Shown: piece by piece, positions 1 through 5,295 of the stretch | How the letters are laid out: the number at the start of each line of letters is the position of its first letter | Position numbering within the stretch: position 1 is the stretch's first letter | Assembly: GCA_002353885.1 (NCBI GenBank) | Contig: DEKO01000190.1 | Location: 1 to 10,619, forward strand | Origin: Porphyromonadaceae bacterium UBA2720 | Lineage (GTDB): Bacteria; Bacteroidota; Bacteroidia; Bacteroidales; Muribaculaceae | Reading direction: 5' to 3' | Length of the DNA stretch: 10,619 nt | The notes under the pieces: generated by a model | What the model was told of the DNA's origin: nothing | Seen by the model: only the letters and a program-made list of their open reading frames with translations | Database searches by the model: none | Program-made: the position numbers and the translations under genes

Positions 1-22
1 GGCATAGGAATGCCGTCCCTAC
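1..22. repeat. Edge fragment of a GTAGGG-type palindromic intergenic repeat
   Basis: GGCAT (1-5) and ATGCC (10-14) form a short hairpin, and GTCCCTAC follows at 15-22. On the other strand this reads GTAGGGAC followed by a palindrome, resembling the GTAGGGGCGCG end of the element at 3960-4059. The left part lies outside the window, so the assignment is tentative. Confidence 0.3.
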
Positions 23-48
23 AAGCAGCCAGGCTGCATTATCTGGAT

Positions 49-109
49 AAAATGCTCACGCTCGGCCATCTGCAAGCAAGCTTGCATGGCTCTCGCTCAA
101 TCGCATTTT
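49..109. repeat. Palindromic repeat element, copy 1 (61 bp)
   Basis: The element begins AAAATGCTCACGCTCGGCCAT and ends ATGGCTCTCGCTCAATCGCATTTT in imperfect inverted orientation (AAAATGC against GCATTTT, GGCCAT against ATGGC). Its centre is the perfect palindrome GCAAGCTTGC (76-85). A second copy lies at 269-325. The first 21 bases are identical in the two copies and the right arm differs at one position. It encodes nothing evident and looks like a REP- or MITE-like element that can fold as a hairpin. It abuts the gene relic at 110-217. Confidence 0.75.
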
Positions 110-217
110 GCCGAGGGCAGTGAATATGAGATTGAGACCAAAGGCCAGGTCGTTCTCGGTCCAGGCTTCATGGTCGAGAAGGGAGCGTTGTTCTCAGTGA
201 CACAGAGTGATTATTAG
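110..217 (+). pseudogene. 3' relic of a secreted-protein gene
   Basis: Directly after the repeat an open frame encodes AEGSEYEIET, then KGQVVLGPGFMVEKGALFSV and TQSDY, ending at TAG (215-217). The pattern V-x-L-x-PGF-x-V-x-x-GA-x-F is typical of the C-terminal end of Bacteroidetes surface proteins with stacked beta-turn repeats. The frame stays open back through the repeat to a stop at 5-7, but that part is repeat-encoded and shows no signal peptide. I infer that the 3' end of a larger gene survives and that the body was lost or displaced at the repeat. The alternative is a short fortuitous frame, for example from the ATG at 85. Confidence 0.5.
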
Positions 218-268
218 ACTTTTATCAGATTTCGGGCAGAAAAGTTGACCTCCGGTCGAATTATTAAT

Positions 269-325
269 AAAATGCTCACGCTCGGCCATTAGCGAGCTCG
301 CATGGCACTCGCTCAATCGCATTTT
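269..325. repeat. Palindromic repeat element, copy 2 (57 bp)
   Basis: Same arms as copy 1, but the centre is GCGAGCTCGC (292-301) instead of GCAAGCTTGC. The A-to-G and T-to-C changes are symmetrical, so the palindrome is kept. The centre is also 4 bp shorter. The element sits in the gap upstream of the promoter at 382-412. An inverted 12-bp pair, CGGGCAGAAAAG (233-244) and CTTTTCTGCCCG (385-396), flanks it. Confidence 0.75.
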
Positions 326-381
326 TGTCACGACTCAGCAAAGAAAATGCAAGCGTTTCTTTGCATTTGCTGCTCCAAAAG

Positions 382-412
382 TTGCTTTTCTGCCCGGAAA
401 TACATAACTTTG
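382..412 (+). promoter_or_regulatory. Bacteroidetes -33/-7 promoter for the 440-1255 gene
   Basis: TTG at 382-384, 20 nt, then TAACTTTG at 405-412 fits the Bacteroidetes consensus (TTTG, 19-21 nt, TAnnTTTG). Transcription would start a few bases downstream, leaving a leader of about 20-25 nt before the ATG at 440. An inverted pair AAATGCAA/TTGCATTT (345-352 and 361-368) lies just upstream of the -33 box. Confidence 0.7.
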
Positions 413-439
413 TAACAGACTAACTTAAAATCAAGAGCA

Positions 440-1255
440 ATGAAAAATCTATATTCAATATTGCTGACTTTGCTGCTGGGCGGCATCGCGGCACAGGCAC
501 AGGATGCCGGCTACCAGCCGTTGGTGCGCGAGGGGGTGCGCTGGATAAATCATCAAAATGTCGGAGGCGAGAACTTCTATAATGAGCTGCCGCATTATGC
601 CATTGAGTTCCATGGCGACACCCTGGTTGAATCTGCCGGAGTAACACGTCAATACAAGAAATGCTATAAATATGATGTGAATTATGGAGAATCCCCGGCA
701 GTCGTGGATTATGATAATATGCTCCCTGTCGCCCTAGTCAGAGAGGAGGATGAGAAAGTCTATATGATAGACTTGGGAAAATCAGATTCAGAGCAGCTTC
801 TCTATGATTTCTCTTCTAGGCAATGGAACGCGCAAATCTATGATGAATATGGAAACTCTGATCTATACAGACACTCTAGTCCAACTGTTGTTGCTGGCCA
901 TGCCTGCTGCACCTATAGCGGAAACCTTGGAATGGTCATAGAGTCAGTCGGACTCGTATCTCAGTTCAGGGGTGACTTGTTATGGCCCAAATGGCACGAT
1001 GTTGCAGGAATGGACACATACTATGGTCTGGACTACCTGGAAGACCTTGACGGTAATATACTATACCAGTCACCATGGTATGAGAATTTGCAAAAATGCG
1101 ACCTCACTGGCGACGGCCGTGTGGATATCTCGGATGTCAATGCGGCCATTGATGTGATGCTGGGCAAGAGCGCTGCCGATGCCGACATCACCGGCGACGG
1201 CCAGGTCGACATCGCCGACATCAACGCCATCATCGACAAGATGCTGGGCAAGTGA
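440..1255 (+). CDS. Secreted dockerin-containing protein of unknown function
   Basis: 271 aa. An N-terminal signal peptide (MKNLYSILLTLLLGGIAAQA) predicts export. Residues about 22-215 form a domain beginning YQPLVREGVRW with the later segments VREEDEKVYMI, EQLLYDF and MVIESVG. I know this pattern from small Bacteroidales secreted proteins of unknown function and can assign no enzymatic motif. Residues 220-271 are a dockerin-type module with two calcium loops, DLTGDGRVDISD (221-232) and DITGDGQVDIAD (249-260), with Asp/Asn at the expected ligand positions. This dockerin differs clearly from the near-identical ones on the other strand (NAAIDVMLGK in place of NILVNILLGTD), so its partner may differ. 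The start is the only ATG before the signal peptide and lies just behind a good promoter. The gene converges on the C10 peptidase gene at 1409-3829. Confidence 0.85.
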   Translation: MKNLYSILLTLLLGGIAAQAQDAGYQPLVREGVRWINHQNVGGENFYNELPHYAIEFHGDTLVESAGVTRQYKKCYKYDVNYGESPAVVDYDNMLPVALVREEDEKVYMIDLGKSDSEQLLYDFSSRQWNAQIYDEYGNSDLYRHSSPTVVAGHACCTYSGNLGMVIESVGLVSQFRGDLLWPKWHDVAGMDTYYGLDYLEDLDGNILYQSPWYENLQKCDLTGDGRVDISDVNAAIDVMLGKSAADADITGDGQVDIADINAIIDKMLGK

Positions 1256-1342
1256 GAACAGTTGATAGTTAGTGAGAGTGGCTAGGGGCACCTGATTAAA
1301 TGCGAGCTAAACCATAGCTGCCAAGAAATGATGGATTAAACA

Positions 1343-1373
1343 ACAGGGTGGACCCGAGGAGGGCCCACCCTGT
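1343..1373 (-). terminator. Hairpin between convergent genes
   Basis: ACAGGGTGG (1343-1351) pairs with CCACCCTGT (1365-1373). CCC/GGG extends the stem to 13 pairs around a 5-nt loop, with one A/C mismatch that becomes a G-U wobble in minus-strand RNA. It lies 35 nt past the stop of the minus-strand peptidase gene and about 90 nt past the plus-strand gene, so it may serve both. The T-run on the minus side is weak (TGTTTAAT). It belongs to the GGGTGGACC hairpin family found after every dockerin gene on the minus strand. Confidence 0.6.
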
Positions 1374-1408
1374 GATTGATGGTTGAGTTTCAGCGTAACT
1401 AAACTGGG

Positions 1409-3829
1409 TTACTTGCCGAATAATTGACTATTGATGTTCAGCATGATGTTGATGACAGTGTTGATGTCTCCCACATCGACCGTGTCGCTCTCGTCGACAT
1501 CGGCTCGGCCGTCATAGTTGCTGGCCTGGTCGGTGCCCAGCAAGATGTTGACCAGGATGTTGACGTCTTGCACATCGACCTTGCCGTCATTGTTGACATC
1601 GCCACGAATGCCTTGGGCGGCATCGGTGAGGGTTACTTGCTTGACCTCGGACCAATCACTCTCTGTGCCGTCGGCATACAATGCCTTGACCTTAAAGTAA
1701 TAAGTGGTTTCGGGGGTGAGGTTATTGACGGTGTAGAACTTGTCGGTGATGCCGGTGATGACACGCTTTGACGCGTCGCCCTCTTCGGTGGCGGCCTTCA
1801 TGAGCTGAGCGGTTGATGATGCGTCGCCGGCATAGACCTTGACCTGTCGCATGTCGGGCAAGCCAGAGGCTGTAATCTTGATATAGTCACTATTGGCGCA
1901 ATTCAGGACGAACGTGTACCAGGTAAATGAGTCGCTTGTCAGGGTGATGGTCTTGGTGTCGACGCTGGTGGCCACTGTAATCGTGTTTCCAGAGCGATAA
2001 CGCTCAGCATAGATCATCACAGTCACCTGGTTGTAATCTTTGAGGTCGTAGTTGTTGGATTGTACATAGCCGCTATTGGTCAAATAGCATGCACTGTTAG
2101 AGCTGTAGTAGCTTAATCCATTTTGGGCCCAGCCGGTGGGTATCGTAGCCGAGCTTGTCCAGTCGATGTCGTTGAGCAGAACAACTTCAGGCACGTTGCT
2201 GGTGTTGACCCACAGGGTGTAACTCTCGACATTCTCGGCCGGAGTGTTGTCGGTCCAAACGGCCTTGAATGAGGTGTTGGCCACGTTGGCAGCCTCTTGC
2301 AGGACAACTTGCTCCTTCAGGATGGTTGCAGTTGCGTTGATTTTGACCGTCACAGTCTCGGCATCGGTGCTGGTGAGTGTGACAGTGGCCTCATGAGTCC
2401 CTAATGTTGTGGGAGTGAAGGTAACGGTGACGGTGACTCCATCCTCGGCTTGCGATGCGCTGATGCTGGACTTGTCCAGTGTGAACGCATTGCTTCCGCT
2501 CAGCGACAGATTCACAGCACTGGTCAGGTTATATCCTGTCACCGTGAAGGTTGCGGTAGTAGATGTTCCCGTGGCACCGGTCATTTCGATCACCGACGGA
2601 TTGGTCTTAATTCTGGGATTGGTCAGCGCACCTGCCGGTGGCTCAATGCCGATGATCATGGCCTCGCCATATTTGAACACGTACGAGCCCGACTGGCCCG
2701 TGGCGCCGGTTGAGGTGGTGAAGTTGTGCAGGGTGCAGTAGCCGTTGCTGTCGCCGCTCCAGCCCCAGTTCACATAATATTGTCCGCTGGCGTTGCAGCC
2801 GAACACGTTGAAGGCATGGCCTGAAACAGAGCCATAAGAGATATCATAGGCAAGATACTCGATGGGGCGGCCATTGTGCAGCTCATTGAGCATGTACTCG
2901 TTCCACTGCGCGTCGGTGTATTGTTGGGGGCCGTTGGTGTAGCTATAACCCGACTCCACCAGCTCGGTGAGCATGAGGTACTGTGCATCGGTGTATCCCA
3001 TGTTGAGCACGCCCTGATAGATTTCGGGGTCGTTGGCGCCGCTGGCGCTGGTGCCGTACATATAGTCGGGAATCGCCTGACCCGTGTAGCGCATCAGCCA
3101 TGCCACAGCGTTGGCCTGATCGGTGGTGTAGGAGGTGTTGGAGGGACCCGTATACTCGTCGATGATATTGTCCCAGTCGGCAACGCGTTCGGGCAGTGCA
3201 GCAGCCGAGGCGCCGCCTGAAGAGGAACCGTTGATGGCCGCCACTGCAGGGAAGGTCTCAGGCCACTTCCATTTGTAGTAGCACATGCTCAACGAGGTGG
3301 CCGGACAGCCCGTCAGGGTGCGGCGGCTGCCACTGGTGGGGCACTGGTTGTAATAAGGAGCACTTTGATCCCAGTTGGCATTAACCAGTGGCGCAACGGG
3401 GGTGGTGGCATACTTGGGTGCCTTGACGGGTGCCAGAGTGCCGGCCTTGATGCCATCAATCTGGTATTTGTACTTGTTGAGCAGCCACTGCATGGCGGGC
3501 GGGATGTTGTTCATGTCCAGTTTGCCCTCCTCGCCGTACATCAGAATCTCGGGTGCCAGGTCGTCGCCGGCAACGACAACGTAGGACTTGTCGGTGTTGA
3601 AGATGTAGTAGTCAACTGCCGTGGGTTTGGCGACCGAAGCTTCGGCTTTGACCAGTTTCAGGTTGGTTGCTGCCGGTGCTTTCAGGCGTCCGTTAGCGAC
3701 TTGCTTAGTGAGGAATGACTTGGCGGCATTCTGTGCGGCAGCCAGAGTGACATCGGCTGCCTGCAATTGCGTCGTCGCACACATCATCAGTGCAAGTGAC
3801 GACATCTTGAGTAGGTTAATTAATTTCAT
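1409..3829 (-). CDS. Secreted C10-family (streptopain-like) cysteine peptidase with dockerin
   Basis: 806 aa, exported. Order: signal peptide 1-24; propeptide about 25-138 of the streptopain (Spi) kind (VDYYIFNTDKSYVVVAGDD); C10 catalytic domain about 145-398 with nucleophile C175 in TGCPATS, H338 in SGHAFNV, and N354/W355/W357 in YYVNWGWSG; one ASH/HYDIN-like beta domain about 405-502; an FN3-like domain whose halves (about 518-545 and 690-735) are separated by a second beta-sandwich of about 120 residues; and a dockerin (about 743-797) with loops DVNNDGKVDVQD and DVDESDTVDVGD. The second loop has S and D where its paralogues have N/S and G. A nine-residue tail follows. Known of the family: the zymogen is autoprocessed to an extracellular protease of broad specificity. 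Activity, substrate and the dockerin partner here are inference. The promoter at 4113-4143 implies a leader of about 280 nt. Confidence 0.93.
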   Translation of the reverse strand: MKLINLLKMSSLALMMCATTQLQAADVTLAAAQNAAKSFLTKQVANGRLKAPAATNLKLVKAEASVAKPTAVDYYIFNTDKSYVVVAGDDLAPEILMYGEEGKLDMNNIPPAMQWLLNKYKYQIDGIKAGTLAPVKAPKYATTPVAPLVNANWDQSAPYYNQCPTSGSRRTLTGCPATSLSMCYYKWKWPETFPAVAAINGSSSGGASAAALPERVADWDNIIDEYTGPSNTSYTTDQANAVAWLMRYTGQAIPDYMYGTSASGANDPEIYQGVLNMGYTDAQYLMLTELVESGYSYTNGPQQYTDAQWNEYMLNELHNGRPIEYLAYDISYGSVSGHAFNVFGCNASGQYYVNWGWSGDSNGYCTLHNFTTSTGATGQSGSYVFKYGEAMIIGIEPPAGALTNPRIKTNPSVIEMTGATGTSTTATFTVTGYNLTSAVNLSLSGSNAFTLDKSSISASQAEDGVTVTVTFTPTTLGTHEATVTLTSTDAETVTVKINATATILKEQVVLQEAANVANTSFKAVWTDNTPAENVESYTLWVNTSNVPEVVLLNDIDWTSSATIPTGWAQNGLSYYSSNSACYLTNSGYVQSNNYDLKDYNQVTVMIYAERYRSGNTITVATSVDTKTITLTSDSFTWYTFVLNCANSDYIKITASGLPDMRQVKVYAGDASSTAQLMKAATEEGDASKRVITGITDKFYTVNNLTPETTYYFKVKALYADGTESDWSEVKQVTLTDAAQGIRGDVNNDGKVDVQDVNILVNILLGTDQASNYDGRADVDESDTVDVGDINTVINIMLNINSQLFGK

Positions 3830-3863
3830 AAGAATAGTAGTTTTTTTAACTATTTAATTTTCT

Positions 3864-3939
3864 AAAGTAGTGATGTAGTAGTGTAGTAAAGCCGTTACTT
3901 TTTAGTAGTTAAGGAGTTAAGTAGTTAAATGGAGTTAAG
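3864..3939. repeat. Degenerate AGTTAAG/GTAGT short direct repeats in the peptidase leader
   Basis: A run of related short units: GTAGTGATGTAGTAGTGTAG, then AGTAGTTAAG, GAGTTAA, GTAGTTAAAT and GGAGTTAAG. It lies inside the predicted leader of the C10 peptidase transcript, between the start codon (3829) and the 3960-4059 element. Similar AGTT/AACT-rich text continues at 4070-4105. No hairpin or coding potential is evident, and the arrangement suggests slippage-prone intergenic sequence. Confidence 0.5.
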
Positions 3940-3959
3940 ACGTTACACTATTGTGGCAG

Positions 3960-4059
3960 GTAGGGGCGCGCCATGGCACGACCCGTAGCAACCCTCAGCC
4001 TGGCTGGTCATTCCCCCTTTAGGGGGCTAGGGCGACAACGCGCCACGCCGCGCCTCTAC
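3960..4059. repeat. MITE-like intergenic element with imperfect terminal inverted repeats
   Basis: GTAGGGGCGCG (3960-3970) and CGCGCCTCTAC (4049-4059) are inverted with 10 of 11 matches. Inside are GCCATGGC (part of a GC-rich hairpin) and CCCCCTTTAGGGGG (4013-4026). The 100-bp unit is much more GC-rich than its AT-rich flanks. No ORF and no clear target-site duplication are visible. It lies between promoter and start codon of the C10 peptidase, so it would be transcribed in the leader. Confidence 0.55.
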
Positions 4060-4112
4060 TCCCTACTCCTCAAGTTCCTAAAGTTTAGTAACTTGAATTA
4101 ACTAAAAGTTTG

Positions 4113-4143
4113 CAAAAGTACGATATTATAGAAAAATGTGCAA
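4113..4143 (-). promoter_or_regulatory. -33/-7 promoter for the 806-aa C10 peptidase gene
   Basis: On the minus strand TTGCACA (from 4143), with exactly 20 nt between TTG and TACTTTTG (4120-4113), matches the Bacteroidetes consensus. The same TTGCACA/20-nt/TAnnTTTG arrangement recurs at 4584-4614 and 9850-9880. No better site was seen nearer the start codon. Confidence 0.75.
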
Positions 4144-4156
4144 GCTTTAGTTGTGG

Positions 4157-4181
4157 AAAATGCTGCAAATTGCCGCATTTT
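4157..4181. promoter_or_regulatory. Near-perfect palindrome upstream of the peptidase promoter
   Basis: AAAATGC (4157-4163) and GCATTTT (4175-4181) flank GCAA-A-TTGC (4164 on), giving a 25-bp palindrome with a single mismatched pair. Its near edge is 13 nt from the -33 TTG (4143). A comparable AAATGC/GCATTT pair sits at almost the same distance from the -33 box at 382. It may be an operator. It also resembles the outer ends of the repeats at 49-109 and 269-325. Confidence 0.4.
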
Positions 4182-4204
4182 TGCTTTTTAAACAAGATTA
4201 TTGA

Positions 4205-4247
4205 ACAATCGGGTGAACCAGCTTGTGATCCCGATCCACCCGATTGT
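4205..4247 (-). terminator. Hairpin terminator after the small dockerin gene
   Basis: ACAATCGGGTG (4205-4215) pairs over 11 bp with CACCCGATTGT (4237-4247). On the minus strand it begins about 20 nt after the dockerin-frame stop (4267-4269). The downstream T-tract is interrupted (TTGTTTAAAAAG). The loop side ACCAGCTTGTG resembles the terminator at 9973-10015, so the two look homologous. Confidence 0.6.
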
Positions 4248-4266
4248 GTCAAGGGTTCAGTGGCTG

Positions 4267-4508
4267 TCAGTTGGTGCCCAGCATGATGTTGATGACGGTG
4301 TTGATGTCTCCCACATCGACCGTGCCGCTGCCATCGACGTCGGCCCGGCCCTCATAGTTGCTGGCCTGGTCGGTGCCCAGCAAGATGTTGACCAGGATGT
4401 TGACGTCTTGCACATCGACCTTGCCGTCCAGGTTGACATCACCCGGAAACCCGGTTGTCCCGCCAGTGCAGCGGCGACAATCATCATCAGAATGATTAGT
4501 TTACGCAT
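4267..4508 (-). pseudogene. Signal peptide plus dockerin, joined through a -1 frame change
   Basis: From the ATG at 4508, 4-5 dozen bases behind a strong promoter, the frame encodes a signal peptide (MRKLIILMMIVAAALAGQPG). The dockerin (GDVNLDGKVDVQD through DVDGSGTVDVGD to MLGTN, stop at 4267-4269) lies in the -1 frame. That frame has a TAA near its 5' end and no start codon, so it cannot be reached alone. The 0 frame stays open to 4257 but is meaningless sequence, like the equivalent shadow frame in the paralogues. The junction carries G-GGT-TTC (4452-4446) exactly in the X-XXY-YYZ phase. A slip there would give an 80-residue protein of signal peptide plus dockerin. Simplest reading: a deletion derivative of a larger dockerin gene with a frameshift. 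Alternative: programmed -1 frameshifting. Confidence 0.65.
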
Positions 4509-4583
4509 GTGAGTTTACATTAGGTTAAATAATTCTCTTCGGTGTCATGTGTGTGACACAATTTTGTTCTAAGATAAAGTTCG

Positions 4584-4614
4584 CAAAATTACGATGATAA
4601 GTTGCATTGTGCAA
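4584..4614 (-). promoter_or_regulatory. -33/-7 promoter for the signal-peptide/dockerin gene
   Basis: TTGCACA (minus strand, from 4614), 20 nt from TTG to TAATTTTG (4591-4584). Expected leader about 70-75 nt before the ATG at 4508. An intact promoter in front of a frame-disrupted gene is notable. Confidence 0.72.
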
Positions 4615-4641
4615 GCGTTTTGCTTAAATGTGTTCTGAGTT

Positions 4642-4659
4642 TTCTGCCAATTGGCAGAA
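4642..4659. promoter_or_regulatory. Perfect 18-bp palindrome, possible operator
   Basis: TTCTGCCAATTGGCAGAA is a perfect inverted repeat. It lies 27 nt upstream of the -33 box at 4612-4614 and about 190 nt before the divergent plus-strand operon. The rest of 4615-4849 holds no gene I can support and no convincing -33/-7 site for the plus-strand operon; the closest match, near TCTTTTG at 4751, lacks the TA. Binding by a dimeric regulator is inference. Confidence 0.4.
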
Positions 4660-4849
4660 TTGTCGGACAAAATGCTATCGAATATGATAGGCTGATGACT
4701 GCATTGAATGGGGACTACACGAATTGTCATAAAAACGATGTATCACTCAGTCTTTTGAACTGATGCCAGACGGCTTTAAAGGTAGGATCACTACAGAACA
4801 GCAAGGTTACCTCTTCGCCAAACGATTATATCAAACTAAAAACGACAAG

Positions 4850-4957
4850 ATGAAAAAGATACGATATGTGATTATCATATTATTAACATTAACCATTCTA
4901 GGATCGTGCAACCAACAGATATTTAGCTATTTGGGGTACATGCTTCGATCCTTCTGA
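4850..4957 (+). CDS. Small putative lipoprotein
   Basis: 35 aa. MKKIRYVIIILLTLTILGSC is a compact lipoprotein signal with a lipobox (LGSC). Cleavage before C20 would leave only 16 residues (CNQQIFSYLGYMLRSF). The frame opens further upstream at ATG 4763, but the 29 extra residues would bury the signal peptide, so the ATG at 4850 is chosen. It is the first gene of an AT-rich plus-strand cluster, and the next short frame begins 17 nt later. No family is recognised. A tiny lipoprotein of this kind could be a membrane-anchored peptide or an immunity or lysis-type peptide, but nothing in the sequence decides that. Confidence 0.5.
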   Translation: MKKIRYVIIILLTLTILGSCNQQIFSYLGYMLRSF

Positions 4958-4974
4958 TACAATAATATTTAAAC

Positions 4975-5052
4975 ATGCCAACAAACAATGAATCAAAACA
5001 AGACGATCTCAGAAGAGCTTTGAAAAACAGTCTAACAATTTTGAATATTTAA
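4975..5052 (+). CDS. Possible 25-aa leader peptide or small protein
   Basis: ATG to TAA encodes MPTNNESKQDDLRRALKNSL followed by TILNI: polar and charged, with a possible short amphipathic helix. It fits between the small lipoprotein (17 nt upstream) and the membrane protein (12 nt downstream), matching the tight packing of the cluster. It is short enough to be chance, and no homologue is recognised. Confidence 0.3.
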   Translation: MPTNNESKQDDLRRALKNSLTILNI

Positions 5053-5064
5053 AATAAGAATATA

Positions 5065-5295
5065 ATGAAAACAGATACATCTCAACTAAAACTAATCGTA
5101 AAAGTATTCTTTTATGCCCTCATTTTACCAATGTTATTCTTTTTTGCATTTGTGATGATTATTGGAGAGGTCTTTTGTAAATATGAGTCACAAACTCCAG
5201 GCCTGTATGAAGAAGTATATCAGCAAGAGACTCATGGCGATGGCTTGTCTCATCATAACCAGAGTATTAACCGAATAGTCATAGATTACAAATGA
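5065..5295 (+). CDS. Small single-pass membrane protein, unknown function
   Basis: 76 aa. One strongly hydrophobic segment at about residues 9-34 (VKVFFYALILPMLFFFAFVM) follows a short charged N-terminus. The C-terminal 40 residues are polar (ETHGDGLSHHNQS) and probably lie on one face of the membrane. No family is recognised. Its stop codon overlaps the start of the metallopeptidase-like lipoprotein gene (ATGA, 5292-5295), indicating co-transcription and likely translational coupling. The base composition is AT-rich, unlike the flanking peptidase genes. Confidence 0.6.
   Translation: MKTDTSQLKLIVKVFFYALILPMLFFFAFVMIIGEVFCKYESQTPGLYEEVYQQETHGDGLSHHNQSINRIVIDYK

Noticed and set aside
3864..4105. 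Possible CRISPR-like or regular repeat array in the peptidase leader
   Set aside because: The units are short and degenerate, with no constant spacer length and no cas genes nearby. It fits slippage-type intergenic repeats.
4446..4452. Treating the G-GGT-TTC heptamer as proof of programmed frameshifting
   Set aside because: One heptamer in phase can occur by chance and no clear downstream stimulatory structure was identified by eye, so the gene is listed as a likely pseudogene with the recoding idea kept as a testable finding.
4201..4512. Plus-strand frame antisense to the small dockerin gene (AQHDVDDGVDVSHIDRA...), with equivalents at 1424-1771, 6633-7253 and 9957-10451
   Set aside because: The similarity between these frames simply mirrors the repeated dockerin codons on the other strand. 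They have no signal peptide, promoter or start context, so they are shadows.
4740..4763. Candidate plus-strand promoter near TCTTTTG (4751-4757) for the AT-rich operon
   Set aside because: It lacks the TA of TAnnTTTG, and the nearest TTG is 23 nt or more away, unlike the four well-formed sites elsewhere.
4763..4849. N-terminal extension of the small lipoprotein frame (MPDGFKGRITTEQQGYLFAK...)
   Set aside because: It would bury a clear lipoprotein signal 29 residues into the protein. The internal ATG at 4850 is more likely, though an independent short peptide cannot be excluded.
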